A program made the position numbers and the translations under genes. From NCBI GenBank assembly GCA_043228905.1, contig JBHGNT010000006.1:14570001-14634000 (forward strand): 64,000 bases of DNA. Direction: 5' to 3'. The DNA is from Azolla caroliniana (lineage: Eukaryota; Polypodiophyta). The notes under the pieces were generated by a model that searched no databases, was not told where the DNA came from, and saw only the letters and a program-made list of their open reading frames with translations. Below are positions 33,185 to 42,965 of this stretch, one piece after another. Numbering within the stretch: position 1 is the stretch's first letter; each line of letters starts with the position of its first letter.

Positions 33185-34193
33185 TTATTAGAGAAAAAGA
33201 AGGTATGGTTCGACGAGCAGTTGGTGGTCGAACAAGAAAGAAGGCTTCAGCTCGAAATCTGCCTAAACAATGAAATGGGGAAATTAGAAGAACAACATGC
33301 AAAGAAATCCCAACTGTGGGCGGGCCTGAAGGCCACGTACGAAGTAGCAACGGCGGTTAAACAACAAGAAATTGCAGACCTCTAGAAGTCGATGGAGGAC
33401 GCACGCAACCATTGCCAGGCCATCATAGATAACGTGTGTATCCTTCTCCAAACAAATCAAGAGAGGTTCATAGCACAATTGAAAATGGTGTTGGACAAAG
33501 GATGGATGGTGTGGGCAACCCAAGCAGCAGAATTGCACGCGTATCGTGCGGACTGGGAGAACCGGCAAAAAGACGGCCGAGGTTTCTATAAGCTAAAGGA
33601 GGAGAGCATTGCAGTCGTACGAGAGGACCTAGTGCAAGACTATCGTGCACTAGCGGACCAACACTCCGAAGAACTCGCGCAGCTTTTAGATGATTTTGGT
33701 GAAAGCCAGGAGGAGCTATTTCACCAGATCACACAAGCCGGCAACACACGCACAAACTAGGAATCCAGCGCGATGCCAATTCCGGGCACGACCGAAGAAG
33801 AGGAACCTCAAGCTCGATCACTAGAAATGACAACGATGGAGAATAGCGCGGACCGACGAGCGGAGTCCCCCACAGTACCAAACAACGAAACCACTGCACA
33901 AGAGGAGGTTCATCCGCATGAGCCCAAGCTATCATCGGACCACACGGAGAACGATTCCGCCCCACTCCCTAGAATGTACGAAAACGGCCGACACCACGGA
34001 GGATGTAACAATGGAGGCAGAGCCGCAGCCGACTGCAAGCACGACAACGGAGGAGCCCAACCCACTAGCTCAAGAAGAGCCCACCGTACCCGGACCGCCC
34101 ACACACGGCGACTATGACTCCGGGAGAAACCAGCCCAACCAAACAGGGGAGCCACACCACGATGCACCTACGGGCCCTACGTCACCTCGGGAC
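33185..34193 (+). pseudogene. Gypsy-B extra 3' ORF, second part
   Basis: The frame broken at 9702 resumes here with LLEKKKVWFDEQLVVEQERR, then long charged helices (ERFIAQLKMVLDKGWMVWA, LVQDYRALADQHSEELAQL), giving a coiled-coil-like protein. A TAG near 33383 interrupts it, and a stop at 33760 is followed by an acidic, Pro/Glu/Thr-rich tail in two overlapping frames up to 34193. Copia-G then inserts. Together with 8102-9702 the ORF is about 2.6 kb, long for an accessory gene. No catalytic motif is visible. Confidence 0.65.
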
Positions 34194-34198
34194 GCGGA

Positions 34199-34481
34199 TG
34201 TCGAATACATGTGTATAATGGACGTATTCATACTATCCCGTTTTGGACATTTATGTAATTAGCATAAAGGGCAGTTGCCCTAAGTCGGTCACTATATATA
34301 GTGACCTTGTAACCTTTTTGTAAGGTTGGATGTTGTATTATTGCTTTATGGAATAAGTAGTCTTTTGTGTCTCTCTCTCTCTCTCTCTCTCTGTGCAACG
34401 ATCTACAAACTGTCATACGCAGGTACTTAACAGCAGTCGAATGCTTCTTGATCTTCCGCACAGACGACATTGTCTCCAACA
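34199..34481 (+). repeat. Copia-G 5' LTR
   Basis: It begins TGTCGAATACATG and ends CATTGTCTCCAACA. A TATA core sits in the centre of a perfect 20-base palindrome at 34287-34306 (GGTCAC TATATATA GTGACC). A CT microsatellite (about 34372-34392) follows, in the transcribed part. Confidence 0.96.
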
Positions 34482-35146
34482 TCTGGTATCAGAGCCTGCA
34501 CAGTAGTCGGTCCTTCAATCCGCTGTCGGCCGTCGTCTCAGCATTCGGTTTCCTGCGTCACTCGAAGAAGAGAGAAGAAGAAGAAAAACCAGGTTTGCAT
34601 CTCATTGCGTTAGATCATCTTTGCTTGGAGTAAGCCAGCAGGTTGTACTCTGTCCTCCGTGATCGTAACCGCTCGAGGTGAAATCCCCTTGTGCAACATT
34701 GACACGATCGTGCTCCATTCGGTTAAACGGCATCCGAAGAGGTCATCAATCGCCGCTCGTTGTAACCATTCGGTGCAGATCGGTCTCAAGACAACAACCC
34801 CAATTCGTGCTTCATCCGGCTGATCGACATTCGAGAGGATCAGTTGGATCCATCTCTCTCGTCGCTGCAGCCACCCGAAGCAGAATCGGTCCAGATAATC
34901 GGTTTTAATAATCGGTATTCGGCATATATATCCGAAGCGAACCGGACTCACTCCGACTCGGTAACATTCGGGAAGACCAGTCGGTTCTGTCCCTCAAGCT
35001 ACCGAAGTCAATTCGAGCAAGTTCCGAAGCCGAACCTACTCGGGTTCAAATCCGACTAGAACGATATCGGGTGAGCCAACCGGCTGCACTCCAACAAGGT
35101 TCGTAGTCGACTCCGAACCGAGCTTCGTCAACCGAAACCGAATTCG
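34482..35146 (+). other. Copia-G primer site and leader
   Basis: TGGTATCAGAGC at 34484-34495, two bases after the LTR, is the initiator-Met tRNA primer site. The remaining leader of about 650 bases has no long frame. It is rich in CGG/CCG-type trinucleotides like the rest of the element. Confidence 0.93.
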
Positions 35147-38100
35147 ATGGCATCAACATCCGGCTCGTCAGAAATGAGTCTACGAAAGTTCGATGGATCG
35201 AACTTCAACTTCTGGAAGGAGCAAATGCAGGACTATCTCATAGTCAAGGGGCAAATCGATCCCATCGAAAATGAAGAACCTCCAGAAGGATACAAACCAA
35301 TTGAGTGGCAGAAGCTGGACAGAATCGTCCGCGCCACGATTCGGATGCACCTATCGGAATCGGTATACTTTACGGTGCAATCGTGTACGACAGCATTCGA
35401 ACTGTGGAAAACACTGTCGGACACTTACGAAAAGAAGGTCGCCGCAACGAAGATGTTTCTGATCCGGCGCCTCTACAACTTGCGGATGAAAGAATCCGAT
35501 TCGGTTCAAGCACACCTCAATGAGTACGAAAGCATAAGCTCCCAAATCTCGTCACAGGGGACGGCAATCGAGGATGAACTCAGAGCAATGATACTCATGA
35601 GCAGCCTTCCCTCATCATGGGAAACTTTCGTCACAACCGTGTGCAACGCGTCAACCACGGTTGTTAAGTACTCCGAAGTCACGAGCGCAATCCTGACCGA
35701 AGCAGCTCGGAGAAAGTCTTTCGCCAAAGACTCAACAGACGACGCTTATGTAGTACAAGGTTCGACAGACCGATCAAACATACGAGGAAGAGATTCCTCA
35801 CGGCCGCCGAACAATCAGCGAAGACGGAGCCAGTCACGGGATAACCGAATCTGCAACTATTGCAAGAAACCCGGACACATCAAAGCCGACTGCCGCGCAC
35901 TCAAGAACAAGAACAACAAGAAGAGTGGCCGGCATGAGGAGATCAATTACGTCAGCTTCTCAGCTGATGTACTACCGGACGACCCGAATATACTATCAAT
36001 CGAAAATCCAGTCGGATCAGAAGTTCTACTCACGACTGAAGAATCGAGCACATGGCTCTTAGATTCGGGCGCGTCATTTCACGTGACTCCTCATCGATCC
36101 CAATTTCGGCAATATACGATCCGTCACTCCGACTCAGTTCGAGTCGGCAACTCACAACACTGTGACATCATCGGAATCGGCACAGTAGAGCTCAACCTTG
36201 CAGGTGGCTCTACACTTGTACTTCACAATGTCCGACATGTACCCGAGCTCTCAAGGCCATTGATCTCAGTCGGACAACTAGATGAAGACGGCATTCGTGC
36301 CGGCTTTTCTTCGGGAGGGTGGACACTCCACAGGGGGAACCTCCTGCTTGCTAGAGGACCCAAGATACACTCACTGTATCCGTTACATGTTACGCTTAGA
36401 GAGGGTAACCTGTTTTTGGTGGATATTCCTGTGTCATCACTATGGCACAGAAGATTAGGACACCTCAGCAAGGCCGGCATCACGCATCTATCTAGAGCCG
36501 GATACATCCCCAAACTCTCCTTTTCCGACCATCAATTCTGCGAGCATTGCCAGTATGGCAAACAAGCAGCCGCATCACACCCGACATCAGCACCAAGAGA
36601 AACGAGACCTCTCGATTTAGTCCATTCGGACGTCTGTGGCCCAATGCCGCATCAGTCTCTAGGCGGTGCCTCTTACTTCGTCACTTTTATTGACGATTCG
36701 ACTCGAAAGGTGTGGGCTTATCCGATTCGCACCAAAGATCGGGTCTTCTCGATCTTCTCAGATTGGCTCGCTATGGTAGAAAATCAAACCGACCGAAAAC
36801 TGAAATGCTTTCGGACAGACAATGGGGGAGAGTTCAAATCCGAAGAATTCGTCAAATTCTGCCGACAACGCGGCATCCGACGTGAATTTACGGCACCACA
36901 CAGCCCGGAGCAAAACGGGATTGCAGAACGAATGAATCGGACAATCCAAGAAAGGATAGTTTCCATGCTCCAACAGTCCGGACTGTCGGATGGCTTCTGG
37001 GCAGAGGCTCTACTCACGGCAGTACACATAATCAATATGTCGCCAAGTAGACCTCTAGGACTTCAAATTCCTCAGGAACTATGGATCGGCAGTACGCCGA
37101 ATTACGACAAGCTGAGGATCTTCGGATGCGAGGCGTACGCCCTTATTCCGAAAGATGATCGCCGAAAACTTGCACCTCGGTCCAGGAAATGCATTTTCCT
37201 TGGATATGGATCCGACGGCGAAATGGGATACCGACTCTGGGACCCCGAACGCAGACAAATCGTTCGAAGTTCGGACGTTGTGTTCAACGAGTCGGCTATG
37301 AATCCATCAGTCGAAAAACCGATCGAAGTCCGAAGGGTAACATTTTCCGATGTGCCGACCCTTCAAGAAGGCCCCGCTCTCAACACACGGTCAGCTTCAC
37401 GGGTAGCTGAACCTTACACTACCGACTCGGACAACTCCGACTCGGCACAGCAGAACAATCCGCTTTCGGACCATCCGACCACGATACCCGATGCGACCAG
37501 TCCACTCATACCTCGACGATCCGAGAGACTGTCGCAACCTCCGGAGAGGTATTCTCCTGGAATTTTCTTCACCGACGCCGGCGAACCGACGTCTTACGAA
37601 GAAGCATCGACATCTGTCGATTCAGCCACCTGGCATCTGGCGATGGAGTCGGAAATGCACTCCATTCGGGCAAACAAGACTTGGGATCTGGTCGAATTAC
37701 CTAAGAATCGACGTGCTCTTCCTTGCAAGTGGGTTTATCGACTAAAAGAGACGTCTGATTCGACCACCCCAAAGTACAAGGCCAGATTAGTTGCGAAGGG
37801 CTTCCGACAAGAATATGGCGTCGACTTCGACGAGATTTTTTCACCAGTGGTGAAAATGACAACCCTTCGTTTCCTACTCGGCGTAGTGGCAGCCGACAAC
37901 TTGGAGCTGATTCAGCTAGATGTCAAAACAACCTTCCTCCATGGTGATCTTGAAGAGGAAATTTATATGGAGCAGCCAAAAGGCTTCGTAGCACCTGGCC
38001 AAGAACATCTAGTCTGCCGACTCAGGAAGAGTCTATACGGCCTCAAACAGGCACCGCGACAATGGTACAAGAAGTTCGACGACTTCATCCAATCGATCGG

Positions 38101-39160
38101 CTTCTCAAAAAGCGATGAGGACCATTGTCTTTTTACCAACACAACTCAAGATGGATCACCCATCTTCCTCATCATTTACGTGGACGACATGCTAATTTCT
38201 AGACGCCACGCGGGCGACCTTGCCGATCTCATTCGGCAACTGCGGTTGAAGTTTGCCATGAAGGACCTCGGTCCGGCACGACACATCCTTGGCATGAAGA
38301 TTAGTCGGCATCGCGATAAACGACATCTTTTTTTGTCTCAGACTGACTATATCGGACGTGTCTTGGAACGCTTCAACATGCAATCAGCCAAATCTGCTTC
38401 AACCCCGCTCCCCATGAATCTTCGGCTCTCTCAGCGAGACTGCCCGACATCCGGTTCGGAGGGGGAAGATATGAAGTCGGTACCGTATGCACCGGCAGTC
38501 GGCTCCCTTATGTACCTGATGGTCGCGACACGGCCTGATATTTCTCACGCCGTAGGAGTCGTTAGCAGATTTATGCACAATCCTGGCCGATCGCATTGGA
38601 ACGCAGTCAAGCATGTGTTCAGATATCTGGCTGGCACAAAAGACCACGGCATTCTTTTCGGTCCGAACCGAACCTCAGGCGTAGTCGGTTACACCGACTC
38701 GGACTTCGCCGGCTGTATAGACAGTCGGAAATCAACAACCGGATACTGCTTCAAATTCGGCAATGGAGCAATCTCGTGGAAGTCGAAACTTCAGGAGTGC
38801 ACAGCGACCTCAACGACCGAAGCAGAATATGTAGCTGCGTCCGACGCAGCAAAAGAAGCTTTGTGGCTCGGTCGGCTGGCGCACACGTTTCGACAAGTCG
38901 ACCATGACTCGGCTCCAGTTGTCTACAGCGACAGTCAAGGTGCTGTTGCCTTGTCGAAAAATCCGGTTCACCACAACGCCTCCAAACATATCGACGTTCG
39001 ATATCACTTCGTTCGGGACTGCGTCATTTCAGGGAAAATCGGTCTAGAGAAAATATCCACAACCGACAATGTCGCAGATGGAATGACCAAGTGTCTTTCG
39101 GCAGACCGCTTTCGGTCTCTTCGGCATCAGATGGGCGTAACGACAAACCAGTCCGGTTAG
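35147..39160 (+). CDS. Copia-G gag-pol polyprotein
   Basis: An unbroken 1337-residue polyprotein. Domains in order: UBN2-type gag (about 10-190), zinc knuckle CNYCKKPGHIKADC (about 236-249), protease WLLDSGASFHVT (about 302), integrase zinc region HRRLGHLSKAG ... CEHCQYGK (about 433-470), integrase core with IDDSTRKVW, TDNGGEFKS and EQNGIAERMNRT (DDE present), RT from about 850 with YVDDMLIS near 1011, RNase H YTDSDFAG ... TTEAEYVAASDA ... YSDSQGAVAL. Start MASTSGSSEMSLRKFDG is the first ATG of the frame. In RT the usual DVKTAFLHG reads DVKTTFLHG; its effect is unknown. All key residues are present. Confidence 0.96.
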   Translation: MASTSGSSEMSLRKFDGSNFNFWKEQMQDYLIVKGQIDPIENEEPPEGYKPIEWQKLDRIVRATIRMHLSESVYFTVQSCTTAFELWKTLSDTYEKKVAATKMFLIRRLYNLRMKESDSVQAHLNEYESISSQISSQGTAIEDELRAMILMSSLPSSWETFVTTVCNASTTVVKYSEVTSAILTEAARRKSFAKDSTDDAYVVQGSTDRSNIRGRDSSRPPNNQRRRSQSRDNRICNYCKKPGHIKADCRALKNKNNKKSGRHEEINYVSFSADVLPDDPNILSIENPVGSEVLLTTEESSTWLLDSGASFHVTPHRSQFRQYTIRHSDSVRVGNSQHCDIIGIGTVELNLAGGSTLVLHNVRHVPELSRPLISVGQLDEDGIRAGFSSGGWTLHRGNLLLARGPKIHSLYPLHVTLREGNLFLVDIPVSSLWHRRLGHLSKAGITHLSRAGYIPKLSFSDHQFCEHCQYGKQAAASHPTSAPRETRPLDLVHSDVCGPMPHQSLGGASYFVTFIDDSTRKVWAYPIRTKDRVFSIFSDWLAMVENQTDRKLKCFRTDNGGEFKSEEFVKFCRQRGIRREFTAPHSPEQNGIAERMNRTIQERIVSMLQQSGLSDGFWAEALLTAVHIINMSPSRPLGLQIPQELWIGSTPNYDKLRIFGCEAYALIPKDDRRKLAPRSRKCIFLGYGSDGEMGYRLWDPERRQIVRSSDVVFNESAMNPSVEKPIEVRRVTFSDVPTLQEGPALNTRSASRVAEPYTTDSDNSDSAQQNNPLSDHPTTIPDATSPLIPRRSERLSQPPERYSPGIFFTDAGEPTSYEEASTSVDSATWHLAMESEMHSIRANKTWDLVELPKNRRALPCKWVYRLKETSDSTTPKYKARLVAKGFRQEYGVDFDEIFSPVVKMTTLRFLLGVVAADNLELIQLDVKTTFLHGDLEEEIYMEQPKGFVAPGQEHLVCRLRKSLYGLKQAPRQWYKKFDDFIQSIGFSKSDEDHCLFTNTTQDGSPIFLIIYVDDMLISRRHAGDLADLIRQLRLKFAMKDLGPARHILGMKISRHRDKRHLFLSQTDYIGRVLERFNMQSAKSASTPLPMNLRLSQRDCPTSGSEGEDMKSVPYAPAVGSLMYLMVATRPDISHAVGVVSRFMHNPGRSHWNAVKHVFRYLAGTKDHGILFGPNRTSGVVGYTDSDFAGCIDSRKSTTGYCFKFGNGAISWKSKLQECTATSTTEAEYVAASDAAKEALWLGRLAHTFRQVDHDSAPVVYSDSQGAVALSKNPVHHNASKHIDVRYHFVRDCVISGKIGLEKISTTDNVADGMTKCLSADRFRSLRHQMGVTTNQSG

Positions 39161-39353
39161 AGCCGGACACAGAGCAGGATGGTTCCCGACAACCGACATC
39201 AGTTTCTTAATGATCGGCTTCAACTATTCCGACCCGACCAGTTCGGTCTTCTGCCTTCGGACCCTGCCGACTCGAACAAAGCTGATATGTCCAAGAACCT
39301 AAGTCTATACCTGTAATCTTAGATAACCCATGTATACGCCCATTACGGGGGAG
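39161..39353 (+). other. Copia-G 3' untranslated region and polypurine tract
   Basis: About 190 bases lie between the stop and the 3' LTR. It ends ACGGGGGAG (39345-39353), a purine tract that would prime plus-strand DNA synthesis, directly followed by the LTR TG. Confidence 0.88.
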
Positions 39354-39636
39354 TGTCGAATACATGTGTATAATGGACGTATTCATACTATCCCGTTTTG
39401 GACATTTATGTAATTAGCATAAAGGGCAGTTGCCCTAAGTCGGTCACTATATATAGTGACCTTGTAACCTTTTTGTAAGGTTGGATGTTGTATTATTGCT
39501 TTATGGAATAAGTAGTCTTTTGTGTCTCTCTCTCTCTCTCTCTCTCTGTGCAACGATCTACAAACTGTCATACGCAGGTACTTAACAGCAGTCGAATGCT
39601 TCTTGATCTTCCGCACAGACGACATTGTCTCCAACA
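39354..39636 (+). repeat. Copia-G 3' LTR
   Basis: I find no difference from 34199-34481, including the palindromic TATA region (39442-39461) and the CT run. It is followed by GCGGA. Confidence 0.96.
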
Positions 39637-39641
39637 GCGGA

Positions 39642-39734
39642 CACCGCAGCAGAGGCAAACATCCGGGCCATTTTGGAAGAGGATTAACGGGATGGGTCCG
39701 ACGTGCCATGGCACTATCCCATAAGCGTGCCAGG
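39642..39734 (+). pseudogene. Gypsy-B extra 3' ORF, last piece
   Basis: After the Copia-G target duplicate the sequence reads TAAEANIRAILEED and then a stop near 39684. About 50 bases later the 3' LTR begins. There is no clear purine-rich tract before the LTR, which is unusual and may mean a deletion or a diverged tract. Confidence 0.5.
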
Positions 39735-40173
39735 TGTTGTCCGCCGGAATAGTAACCGGCGGACAAGAGCGTAGGAATAAGAAATAATATAAGATCATAA
39801 TGCATGTAACAGTTCACGTAGGAAGCGTGAACGGCTAAAAAGACCCTGCGTATATAAAGGGTAGAAAACCTGTAATAGAGGGAGCGTGTAATTTTGGGAA
39901 TGTAAGAAACGTCTCATAATAGAATTCTATCTTCTCTGATTCTCTATGTATAGTTACGGTTAATCCACTGTGTGTGTCTTGAGGACCTGAGCGTGTAAGA
40001 ACGGAAGTGTAACCCTTGCTAAGGATTCAGTTGTAGTCGTCCCCCTTATACGCCGATAGGTTACAAGGAACATTCCCCTACGCATTACGCTTAGACGCCT
40101 ATTCGTTGTTCCACACCAACTTGGAGGTCTAGGTCGAAGGACTGACCGCGAACCATGTTCCTAATCGGCAACA
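39735..40173 (+). repeat. Gypsy-B 3' LTR
   Basis: Pairs with 1902-2338 and begins TGTTGTCCGCCGG. It differs by scattered substitutions and a 2-base indel (TGTGTGTC against TGTGTC), so B is older than D and G. CTCAG follows at 40174. Confidence 0.9.
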
Positions 40174-40178
40174 CTCAG

Positions 40179-40800
40179 TCTGCCCATCTAACTGAGGATG
40201 ATCAAAAGAACTAAGACTCAAGGTTGTTTGTAGTTTCTGCATAACTTCTAACCAAAATGTACTTGTAAACTTGGAGTCTCGATCACTTACAATCTCCATT
40301 GGTAGACCATATAATCTATAAAGATTTCTAATAAACTTAATAGCCAATTGCTTTGCGATAATTGTGGATTTTGTTGGAATGAATCTTGCCATCTTGGTAG
40401 GCCGATCAACAACCACCCAAATGACATTATTTCCCTCAGTGGAACGAGGTAATCCAACTATGAAATCCATGGATATACTTTGCCACTTTTCAGATGGAAT
40501 ATCGAGGGTTGCAATAAGCCAACTTTTTTCTATCACTTGGCCTTAATGACCTGACATTGTGGACAACGTATGGCATAGGACTCTACCTTAGGTTTCATCT
40601 TTGGCTAGAAAAACCCAGCTTTAATCAAAGCTAATGTTCTTTGCACACCTAGATGTCCAGCAAAAGGGGCATCATGACATTCATACAAAATTTTATTGTT
40701 GATGCCCTTTATGTGTGGTATGCAAACCTTACTATTGCGGTACAATAACCCATTCGCAACATAGTAAAGGGTCTTCGGGGTAGATGTGTTTCCATAATCG
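40179..40800 (-). pseudogene. Gypsy-A integrase, N-terminal and core part
   Basis: Minus strand: CHDAPFAGHLGVQRT, CPQCQVIKAK (zinc region, near 40550-40680), then [50 protein letters not shown] and SSFDHPQLDGQT, ending at the Gypsy-B insertion. Stops lie near 40605 and 40540. The last catalytic Glu is just beyond the junction, in the DR of DGQTDRVN at 1880-1901. Confidence 0.85.
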
Positions 40801-41400
40801 ACGTCAATACCTATTTCAGCTCTCTTCCAGAACTTGGGAAATGTTCTGTCATCAAGATTTTTTTTTTACCCCGGATCAAATCAAATAAGTCGTCGTTAAA
40901 TTCTACAAAACTTAGGGCATTAATTTCTGGAATACGACTCAGGGCATCTGCAATGGAATTCAAAGCTCCTTTTCGATATCTAATTTCGAAATCGAAGTCT
41001 TGCATCAACTCCGCCTATCTTGCCTTTCGACCCTCAAAATTCTTTTGAAAGAGGAAGTATCGCAAGGATTTGTGGAACCTATTAAAAACTGTAAATTTAC
41101 TACCATACAAATAATGTCACCATTCTTTTGTTGAACCGAGTAATTTCTTTGGGCCGGATCCAATTTGTTGCTTTCAAAAGCAATTGGTCTCCCAAATTGA
41201 AATAATGCAGTCCCAATAGCATAATCACTTGCATCCGTCTCAACTTCAAATGTTTGATTTGGGTCAGTTATAGCTAAAGTAGGTGCATTCACAATTAATG
41301 AATTCAACTTATTGAAGGTTTCTTCAAGAGAGGCATTCCACTCAATAGGTTTCGTAGACTTTCTTGTAATACCCTTCAATAGGTCTGTAAATGGTGTAGT
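40801..41400 (-). pseudogene. Gypsy-A RNase H
   Basis: Visible blocks are [55 protein letters not shown] and, in another frame, DFDFEIRYRKGALNSIADAL. The middle (about 41030-41120) is frameshifted. The equivalent of [10 protein letters not shown] is corrupted. The catalytic Asp of TDASDY is retained. Confidence 0.83.
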
Positions 41401-42400
41401 GTAGGATGAATAGTTTTGAAGAGATCTTCTTAGGAATCCAACAAATCCTAAGAAAGATCGTAGATCCTTAACATTTGAAGGTCGTGGCTAATTTAATATT
41501 GCTTCTATCTTAGATTTATCGATAGAAACACCCGACCTAGATATATGGCGTCGAACATACGCAATTTCCTTTTGAAAAAAATCACATTTAGATAGTTTGG
41601 CAAATAGCTTGTATTCATGAAGCTTGTCCAAAACTATTCAGCAATGACACGCATGATCCTCAAATGTGTTACTATATACCATAATTTCATCAAGGAATAC
41701 GACCACGAAATCGCCTAGCTGATCTCTGAATATATCATTCATGAATTGCTAGAATGTGGTTGGAGCATCAATCAACCCAAATGGTAGAACCCGAAACTCA
41801 TAATGACCATAATGAGTTCGGAAAGTTGTTTTGGAAACATCTTTATCCGAAAGTTACCCTGATCTGATGATAGCCAAAGCGCAAGTCTATCTTGGTGAAA
41901 TATCGTGCACTTTGGAGTCTATCTATCAAGTCATCAGAACGAGGCAAAGGGTAGGAATTGTGAATGGTGAGTTTATTCAAACCCTAGTAATTTACACACA
42001 TTCGCTAAGTTCCATCCTTCTTCTTGCCCAAGATGACGAGAGCTCCCCATGGCGATTTGTTGTACCAGATGTGTCCCATCCTCAAGTACTCCTTGCTTTG
42101 TTGGGCAATTTCATCATCTTCAGTTCAACTCAACCGATAAGGGGGTATGCTCATAGATTTAGCACCTAGGACCAAGTTTATCTTATGTTCTATAGACCGA
42201 GGAGGTAATCCTTGAGGTAACTTATCTAGGAATAAGTCCTTAAAATGCAACAAGATGTCATGTAGAGCATCTTTCTCAAAATCATCCAATGAACTCTTAT
42301 CTACAAATTGATACAAAGGATCATTGGGCTGTAATATACACGCATAAAATTGTGCATCAACATTTCGATCATAAGTATAAAGATGATTAACAGACATTAA
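41401..42400 (-). pseudogene. Gypsy-A reverse transcriptase
   Basis: A degraded RT. The N-terminal part is open at 42125-42397 ([29 protein letters not shown]). Further on, the catalytic motif near 41690 reads FLDEIMVYS, with Glu in place of the second Asp of FLDD. Stops and indels occur throughout, for example near 41490 and 41640. Alignment to Gypsy-D pol is collinear. Confidence 0.82.
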
Positions 42401-42838
42401 ATTGTTTATCGCAATCCCATGAATAAAAACTTGTTGGTTGTTATTTCCTTCAAAAGAAATAGTATGATTCGACCAATCGATATCAAGACTATGTCTATTA
42501 TAAAACCATATGTAACCAAGAACTACATCTACCGTTCGTAAACGCCTTACATGAAGTGTAGTTATTTATTACTACGGGTACATCATGTGCAATTAATGAA
42601 TGCCTTTGGACATGGCCTCCTGTAGTAAGGACTTTGTAGTCGTGGTCACTTTTGGTTGTTTTTATTTGTAACATCTGCACCATATTAGAGACAAGAAAAT
42701 TATGAGTGCCACCACAGTCAAATAGTATAGTTACACTTTGATTGTGGATAGTCCCATAAGTTTTTGTAATACATTAGAACTAACGGAATTCAAATAATTC
42801 AAGAACATACTTGGATTATTGGAAGTTGATGGATTTCT
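42401..42838 (-). pseudogene. Gypsy-A protease
   Basis: Near 42690-42735 the minus strand reads ILFDCGGTHNFLVSNMV, matching FDSGSSHNFV of Gypsy-D with SG changed to CG. It continues KVLTTGGHVQRHSLI. Frame changes prevent a continuous product. Confidence 0.75.
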
Positions 42839-42965
42839 TTACGGATTGTTGGAGTTACCGCTCTCCTTTCTCCGCCTACACTTGTTGGCTTTTTGCCCAG
42901 GCTTCTTACAAAAGTTGAAGATTATTACCCGCCTTTTAGGATTGTCGTTGTCGCGAAAATACGAC
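42839..42965 (-). pseudogene. Gypsy-A gag zinc-knuckle end
   Basis: Minus strand: RDNDNPKRRVIIFNFCKKPG then QKANKCRRRKES. This is a knuckle of C-x2-C-x4-H-x4-C type that has lost its first Cys (NFCKK) and His (GQKANKC). It continues gag after the insert at 42966-43998. Confidence 0.7.

Larger units (their letters stand above)
34199..39636 (+). mobile_element. Copia-G: intact-looking Ty1/Copia element
   Basis: The element is 5438 bp. The two 283-bp LTRs (34199-34481, 39354-39636) appear identical base for base, and the TSD GCGGA is exact (34194-34198, 39637-39641). A perfect primer site, a single 1337-codon gag-pol frame and a polypurine tract are all in place. It is the youngest-looking element in the window and could be active. 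It lies inside the extra ORF of Gypsy-B. Confidence 0.97.
1902..40173 (+). mobile_element. Gypsy-B: Ty3/Gypsy element with extra 3' ORF, carries nested insertions
   Basis: LTRs at 1902-2338 and 39735-40173 (437 and 439 bp; TGTTG ... CAACA) bound a plus-strand element. It is inserted in Gypsy-A integrase, with flanks GTCAG (1897-1901) and CTCAG (40174-40178); TCAGT read one base over is an exact match. Order is gag, protease, RT, RNase H, integrase, then a long extra ORF with coiled-coil character. I see no chromodomain. Removing Copia-F (9703-33179) and Copia-G (34199-39636) leaves about 9.3 kb and rejoins the extra ORF. Many stops mark it as inactive. Confidence 0.9.

Noticed and set aside
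34484-34495. tRNA gene at the TGGTATCAGAGC sites
   Set aside because: These 12-base matches are reverse-transcription primer sites next to LTRs; no cloverleaf surrounds them.
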